Positions 1 to 7,018 of a stretch of 21,086 nucleotides of DNA are shown here, piece after piece. The notes beneath the pieces were generated by a model, which worked only from the letters and a program-made list of their open reading frames with translations, did no database searches and was not told the origin of the DNA. The first letter of the stretch is position 1. Each line of letters opens with the position of its first letter. The DNA comes from JAJZJT01 sp049964655 (GTDB taxonomy: Bacteria > Actinomycetota > Acidimicrobiia > Acidimicrobiales > RAAP-2), in the NCBI GenBank assembly GCA_049964655.1, contig JBMFXC010000045.1:1-21086 (forward strand). Direction: 5' to 3'. The position numbers were made by a program, and so were the translations under genes.

Positions 1-2069
1 GGAGCGTCGACATCGGGGAGCTCGGCGTAGAGCTGGACGACGTCGATCCCGTCACGGTCGCCCGTGTTGCGAAGCGATCCCCGGACCTCGACGACGTCAC
101 CGTCGACCGATGCCACGGCCGCTCCAAGTGAGAACGTCGTATAGGCGAGCCCGAAGCCAAAGGGGAACAGCGGAGCGCGGCCGTTCCTCGCCAGGTGCCA
201 CCATCCGTGCCAGCGGTCGTAGTGGGCCGTCGTGGCATCGCGGTCGAACGCCGGCAGGTCGGCCTCGTCGACCGGCACCGTGAAGGGCAGCCGACCCGCC
301 GGCTCGACGGCTCCGAAGAGCACGTCGGCCAGCCCCGACCCGGCCTCGCACCCGCCGTAGAAGGCGTGCACGACGGCAGGGACGTCACCGGCCCACTCGC
401 TCGCGAGGATGGCGCTGCCGCCCTGCAAGACGACGACGGTCCGGGGGTTGGCGGCGACGGTAGCCCGGACGAGCTCGACATCCCCTCGGTGCAGGCGCAA
501 CGAGGAGCGGTCGCCGCCCGTGCTGAACCCGGCGGCACGCTCGGCAAGACGCAGAGGCTTCGCAACGGGCGCCAACTTTGCGATGGCCGCCGTGAACCGC
601 TCGGCCACCTCGGGCTCGTCGGCTTCAGGGAACAGCTCGCCGAGGGACGGGTCGGTGGCGCCGATGAACTCACCCTCGTCGAGGTAGGTGCAGCCGACCA
701 CCACGACAGCGGCGTCGGCTCCGGTAGCCATCACCGCAGCATGCCCGGCGTCGGTGCCGTCGTCGTAGACGGCGTCGGTCACGGCGGCCAGCCCGTCGAG
801 CACCGTTCGGCACGCGAGGTCCCACACGTCACTGGAGCCGCCGTCGCCGAGGTTGACGGTCGCGGCGAGCCGCCCGAGGACGGCCAGTCGTGACCCCGGT
901 GCGAGCGGCAGCACCGGCGTGCCGTCGACAGGCTCGTTGCGCAGCACGACGACCGAACGGGCGGCGACCTCCCGAGCAAGGGTGCGGTGCTCGGGCGAGC
1001 CGAGCACGTCGGCCCCCGGCGGCGGCGTCGAGAGCACGTCGTCGAAACGCAGCAAGGTGGCTACCAGACGGGTGACGGCGGCGTCCACGTCGTCCCACGA
1101 GGCCCGACCCTCCGCCAGGGCAGCCGGCAGGAGGCGGGCGCGTACCATCCGGTAGGGCATCTCGACGTCGAGCCCGGCAGCGAGCGACGCCGCCGCGTCG
1201 CGCAGGCCGAAGATCCAGTCGCTGATGACGAAGCCGGTGAAGCCCCACTCGCGGCGGAGCACGTCGGTGAGCAGCCCCCGGTTCTCGCCACACCACTCGC
1301 CGTTGACCGCGTTGTACGCCGACATGACCGAGGCCACGCCCTCGTCGACGACACGACGAAACTGAGGCAGGTACACCTCGTGGAGGGCGATGTCGTCGAC
1401 CTCGACGTCCACGGCAAAGCGGGCGTTCTCCATCGAGTTGCAGGCGAGGTGCTTCACGCACGCCATCACGTGCCGCTGTAGGCCACGGGTGGCCGCGGCG
1501 GCGAGCTCCCCGACGTGGAAAGGGTCCTCGCCGTAGGTCTCTTGGGCACGGCCCCACGCCGGGTGGCGCAGGACGTTCACGCACACGGCCCCGGTGAGGG
1601 TGGCCCCAGCCGCCCGGAGCTCTCGCCCGATCGCCTCGCCCACACGTTCCTCGAGCTCGGGGTCCCACGTCGCCCCCCGGGCCATGGCCACGGGGAAACA
1701 GGTGGCATTGCCCACCACGCACCCACGGGGCCCGTCGGCGAAGGCGATCCCCGGTAGCCCGACGCGCTCGACGCATGCAGCCACGAAGGGAGCCCGGTGG
1801 TACCCGTCCTCGGCGAGGAAGGCGAGCCCGGCCCACGTCGGAGCGTCGCCGTCGAGGCACCACAGCCGCTCGCCGGGCGAGAGCGCGGCGACCAGCCCCC
1901 GGGCCGCCTCTTTTGGGGTGCTCCCCGCCCGGACGACCGCCCGGGCTTCCTCGAAGGTGGTGACGACTGGCACGAACTGCTGGGGGTGCCCACTGGTGGC
2001 TGCAGCGAGCCCGAGGCCACGGGTCGCCGGTGGAGCGTCGTTTGGCCCATGTGGCGAGCTCCGGCTCAT
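1..2069 (-). CDS. Glycoside hydrolase family 3 beta-glucosidase-like enzyme (3' end outside window)
   Basis: Probably hydrolyses terminal beta-linked sugars from oligosaccharides or glycosides with retention of configuration; the substrate cannot be read from sequence. The frame is open for 689 codons and leaves the window before a stop. Family 3 marks in order: FADGPRG near the N-terminus, a KHLACN motif (family KHF.xN), the nucleophile block VISDW with the catalytic Asp at residue 284, a LDEGE motif (Glu 465 and 467, acid/base candidates), GGDRSSL (Asp 520), and PLFPFGFGLAYTTF leading into the C-terminal fibronectin-III-like domain, cut by the edge. About 50 residues lie between DEGE and GGDR, where many family members have EGEG.DR contiguous. 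No signal peptide is seen, so it is probably cytoplasmic. The ATG start overlaps the fetB stop as ATGA, with no good Shine-Dalgarno of its own, which suggests coupled translation. Family is secure; specificity is not. Confidence 0.93.
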   Translation of the reverse strand, partial: MSRSSPHGPNDAPPATRGLGLAAATSGHPQQFVPVVTTFEEARAVVRAGSTPKEAARGLVAALSPGERLWCLDGDAPTWAGLAFLAEDGYHRAPFVAACVERVGLPGIAFADGPRGCVVGNATCFPVAMARGATWDPELEERVGEAIGRELRAAGATLTGAVCVNVLRHPAWGRAQETYGEDPFHVGELAAAATRGLQRHVMACVKHLACNSMENARFAVDVEVDDIALHEVYLPQFRRVVDEGVASVMSAYNAVNGEWCGENRGLLTDVLRREWGFTGFVISDWIFGLRDAAASLAAGLDVEMPYRMVRARLLPAALAEGRASWDDVDAAVTRLVATLLRFDDVLSTPPPGADVLGSPEHRTLAREVAARSVVVLRNEPVDGTPVLPLAPGSRLAVLGRLAATVNLGDGGSSDVWDLACRTVLDGLAAVTDAVYDDGTDAGHAAVMATGADAAVVVVGCTYLDEGEFIGATDPSLGELFPEADEPEVAERFTAAIAKLAPVAKPLRLAERAAGFSTGGDRSSLRLHRGDVELVRATVAANPRTVVVLQGGSAILASEWAGDVPAVVHAFYGGCEAGSGLADVLFGAVEPAGRLPFTVPVDEADLPAFDRDATTAHYDRWHGWWHLARNGRAPLFPFGFGLAYTTFSLGAAVASVDGDVVEVRGSLRNTGDRDGIDVVQLYAELPDVDA

Positions 2070-2887
2070 GGCGGCGTGCGGCGGAGCTGACGGACCAGTT
2101 GGTGCGCCGGGGTGAAGAGGCGGCGGGCCGTGAGGGTGGCAGCGACCAGGGCGGCGAAAGCGTTCCCGCCGAGGAGCATGTACATCACGACGAGCTGGAG
2201 CCGGATGGCGGCGAGCGGCGAGGCACCGGCGAGGATCATCCCGGTCATGGCCCCCGGCAGCGCGACGAGCCCGACGACCTTGGTCTGGTCGACGCTCGGC
2301 AGCATGGCGCTGCGCAGCGAGGCGCGAAGCCACGGCAAGGCGGCCTGGTGGCTGCTCTGGGCGAGCGACAACCGGGCCTCGACCTCGCGTCGGTTGGCCG
2401 CCAGGTCGTCGTGGAGCCGGGTCATGACGAGCGACGTCGTGTTCATGGCGGCGGTGATGACCATCGAACCGAGAGGCACGATCGCGCGAGGCGACACCGG
2501 CACGATCCGGGCCGCGGCGAGCACCCCGAGCGTTGCCGCCGTGGCGACCGACACCGAGGCGGCCGCGACGAGCCGACTGCCGGGTACCCGACGGGCCCGG
2601 GCACCCGAGGTCAGCGCCGCGGTCGCCACCATGACAGCGAGCGCCAGCGGTGTCAGCCACCCGTGCCCGGTGAAGACGAACTCGAGCACGTAGCCCACGG
2701 CCAGCAGCTGGACGAAGGAGCGGAGCGTGGCGACAGCCATGTCCCGCTCCAGGCCCACCCGCTGCCACCGCGAGATCGCCGCGGCGAAGAGGACGAGGAG
2801 CAACGACAAGGCGATGTCTCCGAAAGTGACCGGCCCCGAGACGAGCGAGCTGCTGCTGGTGGTGGTGGCGAGCAGCGCGCCGGTCAA
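2066..2887 (-). CDS. fetB: FetB-like ABC exporter permease (UPF0014 family)
   Basis: Membrane partner of the ATPase encoded just upstream. In E. coli FetAB is reported to export iron; plant relatives STAR1/STAR2 act in aluminium tolerance. The 273-residue product has the usual family length and about seven hydrophobic segments. Family features include a second segment beginning ATLRSFVQLLAVG, the ITAAMNTTSLV stretch (family MIxxNAMN), and the C-terminal LPGAMTGMILAGASPL followed by AAIRLQLVVMYMLLGG. The start is TTG, sharing bases with the fetA stop (TTGA), and the stop overlaps the glycosidase start (ATGA). The transported substrate is inferred from family only; metal or a small organic efflux are both open. 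Confidence 0.9.
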   Translation of the reverse strand: MTGALLATTTSSSSLVSGPVTFGDIALSLLLVLFAAAISRWQRVGLERDMAVATLRSFVQLLAVGYVLEFVFTGHGWLTPLALAVMVATAALTSGARARRVPGSRLVAAASVSVATAATLGVLAAARIVPVSPRAIVPLGSMVITAAMNTTSLVMTRLHDDLAANRREVEARLSLAQSSHQAALPWLRASLRSAMLPSVDQTKVVGLVALPGAMTGMILAGASPLAAIRLQLVVMYMLLGGNAFAALVAATLTARRLFTPAHQLVRQLRRTPP

Positions 2888-3564
2888 CGCGCTCCTCCGG
2901 GTAGTAGGCCGTCGCCTTCGGACGGCGGGGCATCCTCGTCGACTCGTCGGGTTGCCTTCGCTCGCAGCGGCTGCACCTCGATGACGTGGTCGGCGAGGTC
3001 TGCATGGCGCGGGTCGTGGGTCACCATCACCACGGTCAGTCCCTCGTCCGCCAGGTGACGCACGAGCTCCTCGATCCCGCCCTTCGACGTTGCGTCGAGC
3101 GCCGAGGTCGGCTCGTCGAGACAGAGCACGTCGGGGCCGAGGGCGAGGCTTCGGGCGAGCGCCATCCGCTGGGCCTCCCCTACCGACAGACGGTCGGCGT
3201 CGCGGGTGGCGAGCGCCGGATCGAGGCCGACGTGCGCCAGCAGCGCGACGACGTCAGGACCCACGTTGTCGGCGACGGTGCCGGGGAAGGTGACCGGCAC
3301 TTGTCCCACGCTTTGCACCCGGCGCCGCAGTTCGAGGACGTCGTAGGTTCGGACGTCCCGCCCGTCGAGGAGCACGGTGCCGGCGTCGGGGTCGTCGAGG
3401 CGGTTGAGCAGCCGGAGCAGTGTCGTCTTGCCGGCGCCGGAAGGCCCCATGACGACGGTGAGGCCCTCAGGGGGAACGCTCGCCGAGAACCCGTCGACGA
3501 TGGGACCTTCGTCGCCGTCGACACGGACGTCTCGGAGCTCGAAACGGGGCGTGGGAGCGATCAC
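2884..3564 (-). CDS. fetA: FetA-like ABC transporter ATP-binding protein
   Basis: Cytoplasmic ATPase that should drive the FetB permease. The 226-residue product shows the full nucleotide-binding set: Walker A GPSGAGKTT (40-48), Q-loop Gln 88, signature LSVGE (126-130, a variant of LSGGE/LSGGQ), Walker B VLCLDEP (about 146-152) followed by the D-loop SALD, and switch His 183. The last 30 residues are hydrophilic and beyond the core domain. The GTG start overlaps the padR stop (GTGA), and the stop overlaps the TTG start of fetB, so padR, fetA, fetB and the glycosidase form one translationally coupled unit. The pairing with a UPF0014 permease supports FetA over other small ABC ATPases. Confidence 0.9.
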   Translation of the reverse strand: MIAPTPRFELRDVRVDGDEGPIVDGFSASVPPEGLTVVMGPSGAGKTTLLRLLNRLDDPDAGTVLLDGRDVRTYDVLELRRRVQSVGQVPVTFPGTVADNVGPDVVALLAHVGLDPALATRDADRLSVGEAQRMALARSLALGPDVLCLDEPTSALDATSKGGIEELVRHLADEGLTVVMVTHDPRHADLADHVIEVQPLRAKATRRVDEDAPPSEGDGLLPGGAR

Positions 3565-4031
3565 TCGTCAGCCACCACCTCGTGCCCACCACCCAGCGAG
3601 CCCGCAGGCCCTGGCCCGGAGGGCTCCTCGTCCGCCTGCACCCCCGTCCAACGACCGGTCACGATGCCGGGGAGCAGCTCGACGGCCAGCTCGGCCACCG
3701 CTTTGCGAAGGATGCCCAGCTCCCGACGCCCTTGCTCGGTGGCGCGGTAGAGCCGGAGGGCGCGCCCGCGGTCGACCCCCACCCGACTCGCCAACAGCCC
3801 TTCGGCCTCCATCCGATGGAGGAGCGGATAGAGCGTGCCGGGGCTGATCACATAGCCGTGCCGACTGAGCTCGTCGGTCAACCACGCTCCGTAGACGTCG
3901 TGCTCCACCGCATGGTGCAGGACATGCACCTGGGTGGCGCCGCGCAGGAAGTCACGCACCACCGCCGCCTGCGCCCTGGCCGGCCTGCGGTCTCCCGCCC
4001 GGATCGGCACTGCTCTCGATCCCGACGTCAC
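3561..4031 (-). CDS. PadR family transcriptional regulator
   Basis: Likely repressor of its own operon with fetA, fetB and the glycosidase. The winged-helix domain shows the family pattern: a first helix (VVRDFLRGATQVHVLHHAVE), DVYGAWLTDELSRHG in place of the usual GYEI segment, the recognition block ISPGTLYPLLHRMEAEGLL, and a wing ending RLYRATEQGRREL, followed by a helical dimerisation tail. The GTG at 4031 is chosen because it leaves a short leader before the domain; an in-frame GTG at 4088 adds 19 residues, partly from a low-complexity GTGACG-like run. If the N gap is really an overlap of contig ends, the frame stays open much further upstream to an ATG near 4353, so the true N-terminus is uncertain. 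The ligand is unknown. Confidence 0.85.
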   Translation of the reverse strand: MTSGSRAVPIRAGDRRPARAQAAVVRDFLRGATQVHVLHHAVEHDVYGAWLTDELSRHGYVISPGTLYPLLHRMEAEGLLASRVGVDRGRALRLYRATEQGRRELGILRKAVAELAVELLPGIVTGRWTGVQADEEPSGPGPAGSLGGGHEVVADE

Positions 4032-4057
4032 GCCGTCACCGTCACTGTCACCCTGTC

Positions 4058-4267
4058 GCCCTCTACCCAACCACCCTGAGCCCGCCACCTGGTCGCTGGT
4101 CGACCGGCTGCTNNNNNNNNNNNNNNNNNNNNNNNNNNNNNNNNNNNNNNNNNNNNNNNNNNNNNNNNNNNNNNNNNNNNNNNNNNNNNNNNNNNNNNNN
4201 NNNNNNNNNNNNGCCCTCTACCCAACCACCCTGAGCCCGCCACCTGGTCGCTGGTCGACCGGCTGCT
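4058..4267. repeat. 55-bp perfect direct repeat flanking an assembly gap
   Basis: The 55 bases at 4058-4112 are identical to 4213-4267. Copy one ends exactly at the first N and copy two begins exactly after the last N. This is what a scaffolder leaves when two de Bruijn contig ends share a k-mer overlap (k = 55) and are joined with a fixed 100-N spacer. A true tandem array inside the gap is the alternative. Confidence 0.9.
4113..4212. other. Assembly gap (100 N)
   Basis: A run of exactly 100 N, a conventional length for a gap of unknown size. It lies between the PadR coding region and its probable operator, so promoter distance and the start of padR cannot be read with certainty. Confidence 0.98.
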
Positions 4268-4278
4268 TCTTCCCGGTC

Positions 4279-4326
4279 GTCCGGTGCCCCGGGTGTCCGG
4301 TGCCCTGGGTGTCCGGTGCCCCGGGT
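4279..4326. repeat. Three 16-bp tandem repeats upstream of padR
   Basis: Three consecutive copies of GTCCGGTGCCCCGGGT at 4279-4294, 4295-4310 and 4311-4326; the middle copy has T for C at position 12. They lie between the palindromic operator and padR, so they would fall in the 5' leader or proximal promoter of the padR operon. Function unknown; they may have contributed to the nearby assembly break. Confidence 0.9.
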
Positions 4327-4351
4327 GGGACGCCCTCCTTGGTTCGACCAT

Positions 4352-4385
4352 AGATATCGCGCCCCGATATCGACATACGATATCG
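4352..4385 (-). promoter_or_regulatory. Triple GATATCG palindrome, probable PadR operator and promoter
   Basis: Three near-identical 8-bp palindromes (AGATATCG at 4352, CGATATCG at 4365 and at 4378) start exactly 13 bp apart. The first two also form an inverted repeat, ATATCG-CGCCC-CGATAT. On the minus strand they are followed by TATGGT (4353 down to 4348, a possible -10) and then AAGGAGG (4340-4334), which has no start codon at a usual distance. Operators rich in ATATCG/CGATAT are typical of autoregulated PadR genes, and padR is the next gene in this direction. The operator role is inference. Confidence 0.6.
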
Positions 4386-4406
4386 TGCCCACATCGACGC
4401 CGGTCC

Positions 4407-4443
4407 GGTGTGACCCCGCTCCCCCTGGAGGTCCGGTCACACC
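4407..4443. terminator. 9-bp inverted repeat at the end of the TetR operon
   Basis: GGTGTGACC at 4407-4415 pairs perfectly with GGTCACACC at 4435-4443, with a 19-nt loop. The right arm covers the stop codon of the FAD oxidase gene. There is no T-run after it on the minus strand, so it is at best an actinobacterial U-less terminator; it could also be a protein-binding site linked to the nearby PadR operator. Confidence 0.35.
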
Positions 4444-6038
4444 CCCACTGGGCCGATGAGCACGCCGGGGTTGAGCACACCCGAAGGGTCGAGGCAGGCT
4501 TTGGTAGCGGACAACGCCGCGGCGAAGAGGTCTGGACGCTGCCGGTCGTACCAGGGCCGGTGGTCACGGCCCACCGCGTGGTGGTGGGTGATCGTGCCAC
4601 CGCTCGAAAGGATCGCTTCGCTCGCCGCGTCCTTGATCTCCTGCCAGTGACCGAGCTGACGGCCCCGCTCACTGGGCGCCAGCACGGTGAAGTACGGAGC
4701 CGGGCCATCGGGGTAGACGTGAGTGAATCGGCACGTGAGACTGCCCCCGCCCGAGCCAACGGCGGCATGGACAGCATCGGTGACGGCCGCGTGCAGCGTC
4801 GGGAACCGCTCCCAGGTGACGGCGGTCTCGAAGGTCTCGGCGATCCACCCGAGCCGGGCTACGCCGTCACGTAGGTAGGGCGCCCGGAAGAACGAGGACC
4901 GCCACGCCCCCGACGCGCCCTCGGTCGACGACGACCGGATGCCCTCTGGTGCCGCACCGCCGAGGTCGAGGCACCGTTCGAGGGCCGATCGGCACAGGCC
5001 GTCGACCGGCAACATGGCGGACTCGAAGCCAAGGAGCAGGAGCGCCGAGCCCTCGCCCCCGGAGCCCGCCGCCTCCTCGGGGTCGAGCAGACGGCAGTTG
5101 GCTGGAAACAGCCCCGCTTGCACGACGGATCGCGCCGCTTCGGCGCCGGCTAAGAAGCTCGGGAACCGCACTGCAGCCGTCGCCCGGTGGACGGGTCGGT
5201 CCTGTAGTCGGACCCAGGCTTCCGTCACGACCCCGAGGATGCCCTCGGACCCGAGCACCAGCCGGTCCGGCGCCGGACCCGCACCCGAACCCGGCAGACG
5301 GCGTGACTGGAGGACGCCGGCTGGGGTCACGGTGCGGAGCGACTCGACGAAGTCGTCGATGTGCGTGTAGTTGGTGGCGAAGTGACCACCGGCCCGGGTG
5401 GCCACCCAGCCCCCCAGGGTGCTGTGCTCGAAGGACTGGGGAAAGTGCCTGAGGGTGAGCCCGTGTGGACGCAGGGCGTCCTCGAGGTCTGGGCCAAAGG
5501 TGCCGGCCCGCACGCGAGCGGCTCGGCTTGTCCGGTCGACCTCGACGACGCCGGCCAGCAGCTGGAGGTCGAGCGAGACGACCCCGGCGAACTGACCCCG
5601 GGCAGCCCCGCCCTCGACCCCGCCGACCACCGACGATCCCCCGCCGTAGGGCACCACGGCGATACCGGCGCCGGCGCACCACTCCAGCACGTCGGCGACG
5701 TCCTGCTCGACACGGGGTCGCACCACCAGGTCGGGCGCAGCGGCGACGTCGCCGGCGAGCGCGCGCACCACGTCCCGAAAGGACTTTCCGTAGGTGTGCG
5801 CAGCCCGGTCGCCGGGCGCCTCCGAGCAGAGCTCCCTGAGCGACGCGGGCGGGACGATCGTCACGGGCGGCAGGTCGAGCCCAGTCGCCTCCGGAACGGG
5901 AGCGAGCACAGGAGCGGGCCCTGTCGGGAACCGTCCGGCGAGGACACCGGCGACTGCTTCGAGCTCCTGGTCGCCAAGTGATTCGTCGACGAAGCCCCAC
6001 CCCCACCACGACCGGGCCCGGGCCTTCGACGTGCTCAC
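4437..6038 (-). CDS. FAD-linked oxidase, alkyldihydroxyacetonephosphate synthase-like
   Basis: Flavoenzyme of the PCMH-type FAD-binding family, nearest in pattern to alkyl-DHAP synthases (AgpS of mycobacteria is annotated this way), though bacterial members often act on other hydroxy acids or lipids. The 533-residue product has an N-terminal RSWWGWG motif (10-15), HTYGKSFRDVVRAL (81-94), the FAD pyrophosphate loop PYGGGSSVVGG (130-140), and the substrate/flavin block STLGGWVATRAGGHFATNY near 205-225. Near the C-terminus is a His triplet, HHHAVGRDHR (His 485-487), matching the HHHGVG motif of alkyl-DHAP synthase, then the family end LDPSGVLNPG. No signal or membrane helix. The GTG start overlaps the upstream stop as GTGA, so it is the last gene of the TetR operon. 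Exact reaction uncertain. Confidence 0.88.
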   Translation of the reverse strand: MSTSKARARSWWGWGFVDESLGDQELEAVAGVLAGRFPTGPAPVLAPVPEATGLDLPPVTIVPPASLRELCSEAPGDRAAHTYGKSFRDVVRALAGDVAAAPDLVVRPRVEQDVADVLEWCAGAGIAVVPYGGGSSVVGGVEGGAARGQFAGVVSLDLQLLAGVVEVDRTSRAARVRAGTFGPDLEDALRPHGLTLRHFPQSFEHSTLGGWVATRAGGHFATNYTHIDDFVESLRTVTPAGVLQSRRLPGSGAGPAPDRLVLGSEGILGVVTEAWVRLQDRPVHRATAAVRFPSFLAGAEAARSVVQAGLFPANCRLLDPEEAAGSGGEGSALLLLGFESAMLPVDGLCRSALERCLDLGGAAPEGIRSSSTEGASGAWRSSFFRAPYLRDGVARLGWIAETFETAVTWERFPTLHAAVTDAVHAAVGSGGGSLTCRFTHVYPDGPAPYFTVLAPSERGRQLGHWQEIKDAASEAILSSGGTITHHHAVGRDHRPWYDRQRPDLFAAALSATKACLDPSGVLNPGVLIGPVGV

Positions 6039-7018
6039 CCGGTCGCCCCCGTCTCGACGAGCGAACCGACCCGGGCCAGCACGGCCTCGGCCTCGGCGAC
6101 GAAGTGGACGACCAGCTCGCCAGCGGGTACCAGCGCCTCCACCGCACCGACGCCTTGGCCGCAGGGATAGAACTCCCGTGCCGGGTCGACCTCAGCGTCC
6201 TCGGGCGCTCCGAGGTGGTTGGCACCAGCCTGGATCGAGGCGATGACCTGCTGCGGGAACGGCTGGAGCTCCTCGGGGTGCTCCTCGTAGTAGGCAGTGA
6301 ACTCGTTGCGGACGACCCGGCAGGTCTTGCCGGTGAACGCCCGCGAGACAACGGTGCCGTCCTCGCCCGTGGCCAGCAGCGTCTCCTTGTAGTAGCGCTG
6401 GGCACGGGCCTCGGGGGTGGCGATGAACCTCGTGCCGACCCAGATGCCGTCCGCGCCGAGCGCAAGTGCAGCAGCGAGGCCCCGGCCGTCGACGATGCCT
6501 CCGGCTGCCACCACCGGTACCTGTCCGCCGACGACATCGACGATCTGCGGGACGAGCGGCATGGTGGCTATTTGTCCGGTATGACCGCCGGCCTCGGTTC
6601 CCTGCGCCACCACGAGGTCGCAACCGGCGTCGACCGCCCGACGAGCATGGGCGACCTTGCCGCACATGTTGGCCACCAGGACGCCGTTGCGGTGGCAGAG
6701 ATCGACCACCTCGGCAGGCACACCGAGCCCGGCGACGAAGACGGACGCCCCCTCATCGACCAGGCGGCGCACCTGCTCGGCCAAGTTGCCGGGCGCCGCC
6801 GTCAGCAGGTCGACGCCGAACGGTCGATCCGTGCTGGCACGAACCAAGCGGATCTCCTCGACCATCTGGTCGCTCGACATGGTCGAGGCCCCCAGGCAGC
6901 CGAACCCGCCCGCCTCCGACACGGCCGCCACCAGGCGGTGGTAGGACACGCCTCCCATGCCGGCCAACATGACGGGATGGGTCACCTCGAGGAGCTCGGT
7001 GAGTCGGGTACGGATCAC
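6035..7018 (-). CDS. Nitronate monooxygenase / 2-nitropropane dioxygenase-like FMN enzyme
   Basis: FMN-dependent TIM-barrel enzyme. The family includes nitronate monooxygenases, which detoxify alkyl nitronates such as propionate-3-nitronate, and the related FabK enoyl reductases. The 327 residues show the N-terminal HPVMLAGMGGVS, the QGTEAGGHTG block (139-148) with the catalytic-type His 146, and the phosphate-binding AAGGIVDGRG (171-180) followed by ADGIWVGTRF (189-198). The conserved His favours nitronate monooxygenase over FabK, but many actinobacterial members lack a tested substrate. The GTG start overlaps the TetR stop and its stop overlaps the oxidase start, both as GTGA, so the three genes should be made together. 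Confidence 0.88.
   Translation of the reverse strand: MIRTRLTELLEVTHPVMLAGMGGVSYHRLVAAVSEAGGFGCLGASTMSSDQMVEEIRLVRASTDRPFGVDLLTAAPGNLAEQVRRLVDEGASVFVAGLGVPAEVVDLCHRNGVLVANMCGKVAHARRAVDAGCDLVVAQGTEAGGHTGQIATMPLVPQIVDVVGGQVPVVAAGGIVDGRGLAAALALGADGIWVGTRFIATPEARAQRYYKETLLATGEDGTVVSRAFTGKTCRVVRNEFTAYYEEHPEELQPFPQQVIASIQAGANHLGAPEDAEVDPAREFYPCGQGVGAVEALVPAGELVVHFVAEAEAVLARVGSLVETGATG

Noticed and set aside
2030..3058. 342-codon plus-strand open frame
   Set aside because: Antisense to fetB and fetA, which have clear motifs; Arg/Gly/Asp-rich shadow.
4063..4440. Minus-strand frame spanning the N gap
   Set aside because: Half of it is N or tandem repeat, and it overlaps the operator; no domain seen.
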